From contig NC_080543.1 in NCBI RefSeq assembly GCF_028640845.1, positions 7,602,959 through 7,666,958 on the forward strand: a stretch of 64,000 bases of DNA, written 5' to 3'. The stretch's first letter is position 1. Every line of letters begins with the position of its first letter. This document shows positions 20,247 to 30,775 of this stretch, piece by piece. This DNA comes from Ahaetulla prasina. Taxonomy: Eukaryota; Chordata; Lepidosauria; Squamata; Colubridae. Below the pieces are notes generated by a model. The model ran no database searches and was not told the DNA's origin. It was given only the letters and a program-made list of their open reading frames with translations. Made by a program: the position numbers and the translations under genes.

Positions 20247-20936
20247 GTGAAGTGAATTACGTGACTCAAGATCACGTGAAGTGTTGATAAAAGGCCACAC
20301 TTGGATTATTGCATTCAGGTTTGGTCACCACGATGTAAAAAAGATGTTGAGACTCTAGAAAGAGTGCAGAGAAGAGCAACCAAGATGATTAGGGGACTGG
20401 AGGCTAAAACACATGAAGAACGGTTGCGGGAACTGGGTATGTCTAGTTTAATGAAAAGAAGGACTAGGGGAGACATGATAGCAGTCTTCCAATATCTCAG
20501 GTGTTACCACAAAGAAGAGGGAGTCAAGCTATTCTCCAAAGCACCCAAAGGCAGGACAAGAAGCAATGGGTGGAAACCAGTGGTGGGATTCAAGTAATTT
20601 AACAACTGGTTCTCTGCCCTAATGATTTCTTCCAACAACCAGTTCACCAAACTTCTCAGAAAGTTAACAACTGATTCTCCCGAAGTGGTGCGAACTGGCT
20701 GAATCCCACCACTGGTGGAAACTAATCAAGGAGAGAAGTAACGTAGAACTAAGGAGGAATTTCCTGACAGTTGGAACAATTCACCAGTGGAACAACTTGC
20801 CTCCAGAAGTTGTGAATGCTCCAACACTGGAAGTTTTTAAGATGTTGGATAACCATTTGTCTGAAATGCTGTAGGGTTTCCTGCTTAAGCAGAGGGTAGG
20901 ACTAGAAGACCTCCAAGGTCCCTACTAATTCTTCTC
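20247..20936 (+). mobile_element. CR1 LINE 3' end with hAT insertion
   Basis: The ORF2 C-terminus begins near 20290 ([16 protein letters not shown]). It is interrupted at 20578 by a MITE and continues to the 3' UTR (GGACTAGAAGACCTCCAAGG). The tail opens into (TTCTC)n. The first part reads clean for about 98 residues. Confidence 0.92.
20578..20714. mobile_element. hAT MITE family A, 137 bp, empty site known
   Basis: Perfect 15-bp inverted ends CAGTGGTGGGATTCA and TGAATCCCACCACTG. The duplication gtggaaac is perfect on both sides. The CR1 copy at 27990-28010 has the same flank with a single gtggaaac and no insert, so this is a clear filled/empty pair. Confidence 0.97.
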
Positions 20937-21204
20937 TTCTCTTCTCTTCTCTTCTCTTCTCTTCTCTTCTCTTCTCTTCTCTTCTCTTCTCTTCTCTTCT
21001 TTTTTCTTCTACTTCTGTTCTGTTCTGTTCTGTTCTACTCTACTCTACTCTACTCTACTCTACTCTACTCTACTCTACTCTACTCTACTCTACTCTACTC
21101 TACTCTACTCTACTCTACTCTACTTCTATTCTATTCTATTCTATTCTATTCTATTCTATTCTATTCTATTCTATTCTATTCTATTCTATTCTATTCTATT
21201 CTTA
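20930..21204. repeat. (TTCTC)n, (TACTC)n and (TATTC)n arrays on a CR1 tail
   Basis: Three pentanucleotide arrays lie end to end, starting at the CR1 3' end. Short CTGTT units form the transition near 21015. Confidence 0.95.
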
Positions 21205-22067
21205 AAATTAATAGCAGCTGATGGTTGAATAGTGGATAAACATCTTGCTATTTGACATATATCCAACATACAAATAACAATCCAGCAATCAGTAAATAAG
21301 CAAAGGAGATTGTCAATCCCATTTCCATGAAAAATCTGTTGTTTTGAACCCCGATTACAGAACTATGAAATTTCTTCCGGAAGACATATACGTCGTAAGT
21401 GTAAAGACCCCGATTAAACTTCTTTGGCAAATAAATGCCTCTTTTTCCCCTTTTAAACCTCAGCCAACAAGCTTAAAAACAAATTATCTGGTTAAACATC
21501 GTGAACTTAAGATCTTAGACTTAATTACGGAGCTCTTCTGGATAGACTCCAATTAAGCCAGACTTGGTTAGACGGGAAAGTAATGATGGCCTGTATACCG
21601 AGAAGAAATGTTCACTCATGTAAAGGTAGTTAAAACAAAATAAGATATATATATATATATATTGATGCTGGAAAAATGATAGAAGAAGCTGGTAGAATGT
21701 TAACTAAAGTGGCAGCCTTTTTTGTTTCACAAATCCATTTAATTTGCTGGACTTAAATTAAAACAATTTTTCATTCTTTCTTGGCTGTCTCCTTGCATAA
21801 AAGATTATTTGTAGCCTTGTGTCTGGTTCCACACTTAGCTTGGCTGTTCTGCTTATTACATCTTGAATGATTTAAGTATTTCTCTTTTATAGTCCCCTCA
21901 TCATTGCAGCCTCCTTTCCTAAGGGGGTAGCCGAAATCCAATTATGGCATTATTGGTAGGTTAGTTAAGAGATTTTCTTTGTAACCAATTAAAGGGAAAT
22001 GGAAAGCTGATTTACCAAACGTTCAAATGTTTGGATGTAAATGTTTCGCCAGTCCAGTAAGTTCTGA
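21205..22067. other. No gene or repeat recognised
   Basis: AT-rich sequence with a short AT run at 21645-21661. No recognisable open frame. Confidence 0.55.
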
Positions 22068-22075
22068 CTCTAGTG

Positions 22076-22917
22076 CATTGATGGCCAAAAGCACCCATAA
22101 TGAAATGTGTGTGTGATGTCCCCCCCCATTTACCCCGTCCTGTGCATGTGTGTGCGACCCCCTCACACTCCCCCTGGCCCTCTGCACATGCGTACACGTC
22201 TCCTGCATGCCCCCCACACATACTCAGCAGAGACCTTGTTGTGCCTCGTCCTCCCTCCTCTCCTCAGCCGGGCCCCTCCCGTCTCGTCCCAGGTCTGCTA
22301 TCAGACTCTGAGTCTGATAATGAAGATGAACGGCCTGTCATGCCTCCAACCCCCGGCCCTGGCCCCACGCCTGGACAGGATGTCAGGAATGAACAAACAA
22401 ACCTCACTCCTATAGCGTGTGAGCAGGGAGCCAGCCCCATGCTGGAATTACCGACAGCAGATCTGGCTGAAGAGAATTCAGATTGGGAGGATCCTCACTT
22501 CCGGAGATCCGAGAGGCGACGCCAGCAGAAGGAAGGGACGGGCAGACCTGGATAAATGCTGAGTCATGGAGCCACACCTCACAGCCTATATAAAGGACCT
22601 GCTTGTGGCATTCCAACCTTGAATCAAGCAAAGTCTCATCTAGTTTGCTGAAGTCACACCTTGGATTCCTGCCTGCCCTGAGAAATCTGAAAGGAATTTG
22701 GCAAAGCTGCAGAGGCTTCGTGGCCACGCTTGATACGGACTTCCTAGACCCGGTCGTTGGAGCGGGAGGGAGACACGACAGACCTGAAAATCAGCTGGTG
22801 GGCAGGAGGCGCGCTTGCATGTGTGGTGGAGCTGAGCTGGGGCGATGGCTCGCATGCCCGCAGAGAGATCTCTGTGTGCCACTGTTGGCACACATGCCCT
22901 AGGTTCACTGGCACGGT
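22076..22917. mobile_element. hAT MITE family B carrying a nested solo LTR
   Basis: The left end CATTGATGGCCAAAAGC and the right end CCCTAGGTTCACTGG match the ends of the copy at 40266-40748. Flanking 8-mers ctctagtg and ttctagag agree at 6 of 8. The LTR at 22237-22780 is inserted in it. Without the LTR the MITE would be about 290 bp. Confidence 0.7.
22237..22780 (+). repeat. Solo LTR, family A
   Basis: 544 bp with a perfect 5-bp duplication gacct. It starts TGTTGTGCC and ends GACACGACA, with a TATA box at about 22589 (CCTATATAAAGGA). The upstream open frame is 151 codons (22100-22555, beginning outside the LTR) and contains S-D-S-E-S-D-N-E-D-E-R-P. It has one copy of the P-G-P-x-P-G unit that is repeated in other members. 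Confidence 0.93.
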
Positions 22918-23003
22918 TCTAGAGGGTGCTGCCCATCTCATTTCTTGGCCAAGAGAGCTTTGTCCGAAGATGCTTCCGTGGTCATGTGGCCATCGTGGCT
23001 ATA

Positions 23004-23335
23004 CAGGTGGTCCTCCACTTACAAAAGTTCATTTAGTGACCATTCGAAGTTACAGTGGCACTGAGAAAAGTGACCGATGATCGTTTTCCCACACTGATGA
23101 CCCTCGTAGCATCCCCATGGTCAAAATATCGCGATTCACATTCAGATGCTTGACAACTAACTCACATTTATGACGGTTGCGGTGTCCTGGGGGGGTCATG
23201 TGATCCCCTTTTGCGACCTTGGGACAAGTCAAGTCAGTGGGGGAAGCCAGATTCACTTGAACAAGCGTGTTACAAGTTTAAGAACTTCAGCGATTCACTT
23301 AACACGTGTGGTGAGAAAAGTTGTAAAATGGGACC
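23004..23335 (+). mobile_element. TA-type MITE family C
   Basis: It starts TACAGGTGGTCCTCCACTTAC. The interior has TTATGACGG, GTCATGTGATCCCC and TTGCGACCTTGGGAC. The right terminus is lost where another hAT-like fragment begins. Confidence 0.75.
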
Positions 23336-23510
23336 GGTGCGCATGTGCATGATGGCAACCGGGAAAAGCTGCTGCCCACTGTGCACATGTGCACTGGCCA
23401 GCTGCTCTCTTCCAGGTTCCGGTGCTCCAGGATGTGTGCATGCGCGTGCATGCATTCACGGTCTAGTTTCGGCACTCGGTGCCGAAAAGATTAACTATCA
23501 CTGCCATAGG
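23336..23510. mobile_element. hAT-like fragment with a perfect short hairpin
   Basis: The right end GATTAACTATCACTG resembles the inverted end of MITE family B (CAGTGATGGCTAA). TTTCGGCAC at about 23468 pairs perfectly with GTGCCGAAA across a three-base loop. Confidence 0.5.
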
Positions 23511-23632
23511 ATGTAATGAATTTTAAAAACTTCACCATTCTCTTTCAATTTTAATACTCAAAGGGTTGCTTTTTTCCCCTTTCTTTTCCCTTCCTTCTGA
23601 GTTTAGCTTGCAGTTTCTTTTACTATATAGCC

Positions 23633-24106
23633 CAGCGGTTCTCAACCTGTGGGTCGGGACCCCGTTGGGGGTTGAATGACGATTTTCCAGGGGTCGCCTA
23701 AGACCATCGGAAATATGGGAAGTATACTTGCGAGTCGAAGAATCGCGCTCCAATGGTTGACTCCACAAGCCAGCTGCAGGCTCTTCAAATCGCTAGCCGG
23801 ATTCGGCTTCAGGCGCGATGAATTAAAAAAGAGAGAAATCTTTGCTCTGATGTCTCCCTCTCAAGCCAGCTGCAATCACTCCCAATCGCTAGCCTAACCT
23901 GGCTTCAGGCGCCATAAACTTAATAGGGGAGGAGTCTCCGCTTTAATGCCTCCGTCCTCAAGGCAATCGCAAGCAGTTCAGATCGCTAGCCAAGACGGCT
24001 TCAGGCGCGATCAATTCAAAACGAAAATAATTTTACGGTTGGGGTCACCACATCGTGGGGAATTGTATTAAAGGGGTCGCAGCACTATAAAGGTTGAGAA
24101 GCACTG
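23633..24106. mobile_element. SPIN-like hAT element, 474 bp, non-autonomous
   Basis: The ends CAGCGGTTCTCAACCTGTGG and AGGTTGAGAAGCACTG, with subterminal GGGGTCGCCTAAGACCATCG and GGGTCACCACATCGTGGGG, agree with my memory of SPIN hAT elements. Flanking 8-mers atatagcc and atataggt match at 6 of 8. The interior holds three tandem copies of a ~100-bp unit; CGCTAGCC occurs at 23791, 23887 and 23994. No transposase. Confidence 0.8.
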
Positions 24107-24220
24107 ATATAGGTAGCCCTTGCCTTATGACCACAACTGAGCCTAAAATTTCTGTTCCTAAGGGAGGCAGTTGCTAAGTGAGTCTCGCCCCATTTTATCA
24201 CCTTTCTTGCCACCATTGTT

Positions 24221-24442
24221 TTTTTTAAAGTTTTCTTATTTTGAACACGTTAACACAAAAGACAAACATGCAAGATTTATGTACATATCACTGTTCCTTA
24301 TCAGCTATTCAAAGCAGTCCTTTCTTACTATTTTTGCATATTTTAATTCTACCCTATTCTACTTTTATTTATCTATAAGTCTTTATTTCATCTACATTTT
24401 ACTCTGTTGTTCAGTTTTATTATCTTTCCTATTTTCCAACCA
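24221..24442 (-). mobile_element. L1-mobilised insertion with 17-bp target duplication
   Basis: A T-rich start (the complement of a poly(A) tail) and AT-rich 3' UTR-like sequence lie between perfect 17-bp repeats ending in CCACCATTGTT (24204-24220 and 24443-24459). Repeat length and tail are typical of L1 target-primed insertion. No coding part remains. Confidence 0.8.
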
Positions 24443-24475
24443 TTCTTGCCACCATTGTTAAGTGAATTACTGAGG

Positions 24476-24744
24476 CAGGGGTGAAATGCTACCGGTTCAC
24501 ACCGGTTTGGGCAGACCGGTAGCGGTGGCAGGTGGTTCAGAAAACTGGTAGTGGCGGCAGCGCGAGGCTCCATCCACCTTCCCGGATGCCATTACTTCCT
24601 GGTTTTAACCAGGAAGTAACCTGTTTTTTTACCCTCTGCGCCTGCGCAGAAGGGTTTGCGCATGCACAGTGGGTCCAAGTGCACACATGACACATGCGCA
24701 CACACTTCCGAACCAGTAGGGAAGGTAAGTAGATTTCAACCCTG
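24476..24744. mobile_element. hAT MITE family A, 269 bp
   Basis: Left end CAGGGGTGAAATGCTACC, right end TAGATTTCAACCCTG. Duplications tactgagg and cactgcgg agree at 6 of 8. The host family C consensus has a single such site. The interior is rich in ACCGG and GCGCATGC. Confidence 0.8.
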
Positions 24745-24819
24745 CACTGCGGTGGTTAAGCTAGTAAGATGGCTTCCCCATAGATTTTCCTTGCCAGAAG
24801 GTCACACCGTTTGCAAATT

Positions 24820-24935
24820 CTCTGTCATTTTTCCAAAGTCTCTTGTTTTGTAGTGTGGTGACCAAAACTGGATGCAATATTCCAGGTGTGGGCTTACTAA
24901 AGGCTTTATAAAGGGGTACAATGAGTACTTTGATG
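24820..24935 (-). mobile_element. CR1 fragment
   Basis: GTGTGGTGACCAAAACTGGATGC and GGCTTTATAAAGGGG are the complement of CR1 ORF2. It is about 110 bp. Confidence 0.7.
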
Positions 24936-25670
24936 AGTTAAATAACTTCCGGTTATCCCCTGATTAATTGTCCTGTTCTTTTTTAAGGGTGGCACCTCGT
25001 AGCCAAGGCAACGTCGTCCGGACAGAGGCTTTCTATTACCTCTTACTTCTATATCAGAAACGTGTCGCTTTGGGAAAGTGGATGGCTCACATTCGACGTA
25101 TTTGTCAAAGTCGTCGCTTTTGGGGGGCGGGAAGCAAAAGGTTAGCCGTTCTGAACAGCCCCGAGACGAGTGGAAAAAGCAGAGCAAAGGAACATGTCAC
25201 AGCAAAACAGTATCAAGGGCAGCCTGCACCTCTTGTCTGTAAATGGATTTGAGATTGGCAGGGGCCCTGGAGACTCAGACAGCTGTCAAGATTACTGATA
25301 AGGAGCCCATCATGTTTCCAATAAGGATAGCAGAAGCTGAGTGGGTCTAATTTTGTACCGTCGGTGAGTTTGGGTGAGACCCTGCTTGCAAAACCTTCCA
25401 CGGCTGTCAGGTAGAATAAGATTTTTATCGGTTTATTGGGTGATCATTGTTTGAAAGGAAGGAAGGCAGCAATCAACCCGATCTGGTTGCTATAACAAGA
25501 GCCGTGGTGGCGTTCGTTTGAAATAATCACCCCAATCTGTTTGCTGTAAAAAAAGTAAATAAAATAAAGACAATTCCATGAATTTTGCCTCTGTGTTCCT
25601 GGGCTTTCTTCACTTAAAGTTCTCCATCACCTTGAAAATAAAATGCAGCCCTAACCTGACACTGGAGAGC
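24936..25670. other. No gene or repeat recognised
   Basis: A 735-bp apparently unique interval. Short open frames on both strands have no recognisable motif. Confidence 0.5.
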
Positions 25671-25676
25671 CATTTC

Positions 25677-26190
25677 TGTTGTGTCTCGGCCGCCCCCCTC
25701 TCCGCAGCCGGGCCCCTCTCATCTCCTGTTATCTCAGCCAGAGGCGGATAATGAAGATGAACGGCCTGGCATGCCTCCAGCCCCCAGTCCTGGCACCATG
25801 CCTGGACAAACTGAGCAAATAAACCCCTCCCCCACAGCATGTGAACATGAGGAGTATGAAGCCAGTCACGAGCTGGAATTGCCGGCAGCTGGAGGGTGGA
25901 GGGATCCACGCTTCCGGAGAATGGAGAGGCGACGTCAGCAAAAGGAAGGGAGGGGCAGGCCTGGATAAGTGCTGAGTCATGGAGCCACACCCCATGGCCT
26001 ATATAAAGGATTTGCTTTCTGGCATTCTTTGAGTCAGGCAAAGTCTAATTTGGATTGCTGAAGTCACACCTTGGACTCCTGCCTGCCCTGAGAACTCTGA
26101 CAGAACTTTGGCAAAGCTGCAGAGGCTCTGTGGCCACGCTTGATACAGACTTCCCCGACCCGGCCGTCAGAGGAGGACTGGGACACGACA
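25677..26190 (+). repeat. Solo LTR, family A
   Basis: 514 bp with the duplication catttc on both sides (6 bp, one longer than in sister copies; one base may be chance). Ends TGTTGTGTC and GACACGACA. TATA box at about 26000. The upstream open frame includes E-A-D-N-E-D-E-R-P-G-M-P-P and one P-S-P-G-T-M unit. Confidence 0.92.
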
Positions 26191-26264
26191 CATTTCTATC
26201 TCTTCATCTAACGAGAGCCACTCAACAACTTTGGAGGAAGATATTCCAAAGCTGCTTTTTCAAG

Positions 26265-26350
26265 AGGCTTCAAGACTTTTCAAGACTTTCTTTTTTTTCC
26301 CCCATTGAAGACATTTTGCTTCTCATCCAAGAAGCTTCTTCAGCTCTGTA
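26265..26350 (-). repeat. Penelope-like terminal repeat
   Basis: On the minus strand, CTGAAGA (26337-26343), a spare A, GCTTCT, the loop TGGATG and AGAAGC are followed by a degraded AAAATGTC. The helix is fully paired. Confidence 0.55.
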
Positions 26351-26359
26351 AGTAAGATC

Positions 26360-26957
26360 AAAATTAGTGGCCAAAATTGTGGAAACCTTTTGGGAAAAGT
26401 GAGTTTTCTAAAGCTAGCTAATAACGCCACATTTTTTTTTGGGGGGGGGAGTAGTACCATAAAATTATATATCAATGGAAAGATAATTTACTCAAGAATG
26501 TCACGCAATAACTGTTATGAAGGATTTGCTATTAGAATAGCAGTTGCAGTATAAAGAAGAAAAGTGAAACACGTAGACAAAAATGAGATATACAAAAATG
26601 ATCACCATGTCAGTGAATACTTAATTGGGAAACCTTTAGCATGAATGACGGCCTTACAACGTCTTCCCATGGAGTGAACCAAGACTTTTAGTTCTGCAGT
26701 TGTTATCGTGTGAAACCAAGATTGAATGATGGCTTCTATTAACTGGGTTTTATTGCTGGGTCGCTTCTGACTAACAAGTTTCTTTAGAGGGCTCCATAGA
26801 TTTTCCATTGGGTGAAGGTCTGGGCTATTCCCAGGCCATTCCAGCAGTGGAATAAGTTTATCTTGAAACTCCATAGAAAAAAGTGTTGTTATTAGCCATC
26901 AAACCTCAAAAATACATTTTTCCCAAAAGGTTTCCCACAATTTTGGCCACTCCTGTA
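26360..26957 (-). mobile_element. Deleted Tc1/mariner element
   Basis: Inverted ends AGTGGCCAAAATTGTGG (left) and CCACAATTTTGGCCACTCCTG (right) enclose about 600 bp. Autonomous Tc1 elements are about 1.6 kb. The transposase C-terminus sits at 26602-26874, with W-P-G-N-S-P-D-L-H-P-M-E-N-L-W containing the last catalytic acidic residue of the DDE triad. The DNA-binding domain and first two acidic residues are absent, so it cannot move itself. Confidence 0.88.
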
Positions 26958-27059
26958 TAGGTCTTGTTGCCATGGAGCTTGGAGACTTTGTGAGCAAACA
27001 GTATGAGCCAAGTATCTGAAGTTTTTCCGTGCTAGTTTGTTTTTCATTATGAACAATGA

Positions 27060-27085
27060 ATTACAAATACAGGTAGACCTCAACT
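27060..27085 (+). mobile_element. MITE family C end, host of the CR1 insertion
   Basis: TACAGGTAGACCTCAACTTAC is a family C terminus. Matching interior sequence reappears at 28231-28300 beyond the CR1, so CR1 seems to have inserted into it. Confidence 0.5.
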
Positions 27086-28230
27086 TACTAATAATTTACT
27101 TGGACTTCAGTAAAGCATTTGATAAAGTAGACCATAACCTATTACTAGATAAAGTAGAAAAATGTGGATTAGACAGCACCACCACCAGATGGATTCGTAA
27201 CTGGCTGACCAACTGCACTCAACGTGTAGTCCTCAACGGAACTACATCCACATGGAGGGAAGTATGCAGTGGAGTACCCCAAGGCTCTTCTTTTAGGCCC
27301 AGTACTCTTCAACATCTTCATCAATGACTTGGACGAGGGGATAGATGGGGAACTCATCAAATTTGCAGATGACACCAAGCTGGCAGGAATAGCCAACACT
27401 CCAGAAGATAGGCTCAAATTACAGAAAGATCTTGACAGACTTGAACATTGGGCGCTATCTAACAAAATGAAATTCAACAGTGAAAAAAGTATGGTTCTAC
27501 ATTTAGGCAAAAAAAAACAAAATGCACAGGTATCATATATGTGGTACCTTGCTCAATAGTAGTACCTGTGAGAGGGATCTTGGAGTCCTAGTGGACAACC
27601 ATTTAGATATGAGCCAGCCGTGTGCAGCTGCTGCTAAAAAAGCCAACACTGCTGCATAAACAGAGGGATAGAATCAAGATCACGTGAAGTGTTAGTGTCA
27701 CTTTATAATGCCTTGGTAAGGCCACACTTGGAATACTGCATTCAGTTTTGGTCGCCACGATGTAAAAAAGATGCTGAGACTCTAGAAAGAGTGCAGAGAA
27801 GAGCAACAAAGATGATTAGGGGACTGGAGGCTAAAACAAATGAAGAACGATTGCAGGAACTGGGTATGTCTAGTTTAATGAAAAGAAGGACTAGGGGAGA
27901 CATGATAGCAGTGTTCCAATATCTCAGGGGCTGCCACAGAGAAGTGGGAGTTGGGCTGTTCTCCAAAGCACCTGAGGGTAGAACAAGAAGCAATGGGTGG
28001 AAACTGATCAAGGAAAGAAGCAACTTAGAACTAAAGAGAAATTTCCTGACAGTTAGAACAATTAATAAGTGGAATGACTTGCCTGCAGAAGTTGTGAATG
28101 CTCCAACATTGGAAATTTTTAAGAAAATGTTGGATAACCATCTGTCTGAGATGATGTAGGGTTTCCTGCCTGGGCAGGGGGTTGGACTAGAAGGCCTCCA
28201 AGATCCCTTCCAACTCTGTTGTTATTATTA
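27086..28230 (+). mobile_element. CR1 LINE, RT palm to 3' end
   Basis: The longest CR1 copy here, about 1.15 kb. It covers the RT from Y-L-D-F-S-K-A-F through the C-terminus and the 3' UTR ending GTTATTATTATTA. It is 5' truncated; endonuclease and ORF1 are missing. Confidence 0.93.
27090..28159 (+). pseudogene. CR1 reverse transcriptase C-terminal half, broken
   Basis: The first catalytic box Y-L-D-F is at about 27100 and F-A-D-D-T at about 27365. A two-base gain near 27289 within V-P-Q-G-S shifts the frame, and a second break near 27560-27690 separates RT from the C-terminal piece 27689-28159. That piece is a clean 156-codon segment ending L-D-N-H-L-S-E-M-M. Polymerase activity is lost. Confidence 0.88.
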
Positions 28231-28300
28231 TAACTTACAGTCATTTGTTTGGTGATCATTTGAAGTTACAGCAGCATTGAAAAAATATGATGTATGACTT
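28231..28300. mobile_element. MITE family C remnant
   Basis: GTGATCATTTGAAGTTACAGCAGCATTGAAAAA-like sequence matches the family C interior (compare 23035-23070). Confidence 0.5.
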
Positions 28301-28307
28301 TTTTCAT

Positions 28308-29005
28308 GAATAGAATAGAATAGAATAGAATAGAATAGAATAGAATAGAATAGAATAGAATAGAATAGAATAGAATAGAGTAGGGTAGGGTAGGGCACGG
28401 TAGACTAGACTAGACTAGACTAGACTAGATAGACTAGACTAGACTAGACTAGACTAGACTAGACTAGACTAGAATAGAATAGAATAGAAAATATGGAGTG
28501 GAGTAGAGTGGAGTGGAGTGGAATGGAATGGAATGGAATAGAATAGAATAGAATAGAATAGAATAGAATAGAATAGAAAATATGGAGTGGAGTGGAGTGG
28601 AGTGGAATGGAATGGAATGGAATAGAATAGAATAGAATAGAATAGAATAGAATAGAATAGAATAGAATAGAATAGAATAGAATAGAATAGGGTAGGGTAG
28701 GGTAGGGTAGGGTAGGGTAGGGTAGGGCAGGGTAGGGTAGGGTAGGGTAGGGTAGGGCAGGGTAGGGTAGGGTAGGGTAGGGCACGGTAGACTAGACTAG
28801 ACTAGACTAGACTAGACTAGAATAGAATAGAATAGAATAGAATAGAATAGAATAGAATAGAATAGAATAGAATAGAATAGAAAATATGGAGTGGAGTGGA
28901 GTGGAATGGAATAGAATAGAATAGAATAGAATAGAATAGAATAGAATAGAATAGAATAGAATAGAATAGAATAGAATAGAATAGAATAGAATAGAATAGA
29001 ATGGG
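28308..29005. repeat. Complex pentanucleotide array (AATAG, GGTAG, ACTAG, GGAGT)
   Basis: AATAG units give way to GGGTA and ACTAG blocks, and ATATGGAGTGGAGTGG blocks recur at about 28490, 28580 and 28883. The duplicated blocks imply segmental rather than single-unit growth. It begins just beyond a CR1/MITE junction. Confidence 0.95.
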
Positions 29006-29211
29006 ATCTTGGAGGTCTTCAAGTACAATACCCTGCACCCTACATCAGACATGTCGAATACAAGGCTCGTGGGCCCCATGCAGCCCGCGATGTGGTTAGA
29101 TCTATAAATTTTCACTGGCATGTTTAATGTAATTAAACATGAGCAACAGCCGTGTCTCAACCGATTTCTAAAAGCGGCCTAGTGGAGACTTCCCAAATTT
29201 ACAGTCTTCCA

Positions 29212-29352
<141 letters not shown>

Positions 29353-30027
29353 AAGTAAGTATAATGTGACATTTCTGTTTAAAGGATTAATAACGTGATC
29401 AGAACAGAGCTAGCTGTGGGATAATTAACCGACAAGATGGACAAAAAACAACAACGAAGCAAACATTAATAGGGAATTAGCCGGCAGTAAATCAAATGTA
29501 AAGATTCCTGAGATGAAGCGTTAAACTTTGAAGTTTAATTGGAAAAATGGGATCACATCAAAAAGGGGGGGGGTATTATTCATTTACCGAGAAGTTTTGA
29601 TCTAACCTTATCTCTCCCACCCATCCTTGTGTGCTGAGGTAAACAGTAACAGTTGGCGCAAATGCTAGTACTAAATCAAACTATTTAAAATAAATATGCT
29701 TCAAGGGAATATATATATATGTCATTTAAAGATTTCATAATGCGCCACAGAAGCAATGCAGAGTAAGATATCAAGGGACAGATGTTCTAATTTTTTTTAA
29801 ACAGTTGTTTCCATTATGCGCATAAAACATGCAATTTAATGTTCCGTGTGTAGCTAGGCCCAGGTTTTAAGTAATTAAATTAAATATGCACATATTAAGT
29901 ACATATATTTATATACATGTATATTATCACCGGTTGTTCTACATTTCAATGCCTTTCTCCCCCTCAAAATCATATTGTCATAAGGCTTTTCCCCAAAAAG
30001 GTTCTTTAAATTACTTTAACTGTTTCA
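29353..30027. other. No gene or repeat recognised
   Basis: AT-rich apparently unique sequence. Confidence 0.55.
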
Positions 30028-30640
30028 AATAAAGCCAGCCGGGTATAGTGGTTAAAGTGCTGGCCTAAAAAATCAGGAGACGGTGAGTTCTAGTTCTATT
30101 TTAGGCGTGAAAGCCAACTGGGTGATCTTGGGCTCATCACTAGGAGACCGTGAATTCTAATCCTGCCACAACCATGAAAATCGTCTTGGCGATGTTGGAC
30201 CAATCATCAGGAGACTGTGAGTTCTAGTTCCCCCTTAGGCATGAAGGCCAGCTGGGTGACTTCGGGCCAATCACCAGGCGATGGTGAGGTCTAGTCCCAT
30301 CTTAGGTATGAAAGCCATCTGGGTGACTTTGGACCAATCACCAGGTGACTGTGAGTTCTAGTTCCCCCTTAGGCATGAAGGCCAGCTGGGTAACTTCGGG
30401 CCAATCACCAGGAGATGGTGAGTTCTAGTCCCGTCTTAGGTATGAAAGCCATCTGGGTGACTTTGGGCCGGTCCCTTTCTTTCAGCCCATCTCACCTCAC
30501 AGGGTTGTTGTGAAGAAAGAAACAGAGAAGGAAGGAGTATCAGCTATGTTCCCTGCCTTGAGTTGTTTTAAAAAGTATTAAAAGGCGGGATATAATCTAA
30601 TATAAATCTATATTAGATTTATATTAAATATAAATCTAAT
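30028..30640 (+). mobile_element. tRNA-derived SINE with the same 67-bp unit expanded six times
   Basis: The head AAGCCAGCCGGGTATAGTGGTTAAAGTGCTGG is a good A-box region. The unit starts GAGTTCT (or variant) at 30085, 30152, 30219, 30286, 30353 and 30420, exactly 67 bp apart. The 3' part is retained (CTCACCTCACAGGGTTGTTGTG, CCTTGAGTTG, AAAGGCGGGATATAA). It shows the full layout that the copy at 3361 has lost. Alternate units are more alike (30219/30353 and 30286/30420), which suggests two-unit duplication. Confidence 0.85.
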
Positions 30641-30775
30641 AAAGAAATAATTAAATCAATATAAATATTTAAATAATTCTGGCACACATATTTGTCCTGA
30701 TGGGGCAGATTTGAATCTTTCACCATGAGGCTGCAAAAGGTTTATTTGTAAGTTTGAGGTGTATTTGCTTCACAA

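Larger units (their letters stand above)
24108..24815 (+). mobile_element. TA-type MITE family C interrupted twice
   Basis: Pieces 24108-24220, 24443-24475 and 24745-24815 join into one family C sequence (GTAGCCCTTGCC, TTGCCACCATTGTTAAGTGAATTACTG, GGTTAAGC and GGCTTCCCC in the right order). An L1-type insertion and a hAT MITE split it. Confidence 0.8.

Noticed and set aside
19947..20300. 117-codon Gly/Arg-rich frame
   Set aside because: It lies almost wholly inside a hAT MITE defined by atttcatc/atctcatc duplications.
22100..22555. 151-codon Pro-rich frame that might be a gene
   Set aside because: It starts outside and runs into a solo LTR whose boundaries are fixed by the gacct duplication. 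Kept as an LTR feature and discussed as a finding.
24937..25252. Short overlapping frames at 24906-25187 and 24968-25252 as small host genes
   Set aside because: No motif, no splice context, and opposite-strand overlap typical of random open frames.
28680..28790. Interstitial telomere repeat
   Set aside because: The unit is GGGTA (five bases), not TTAGGG.
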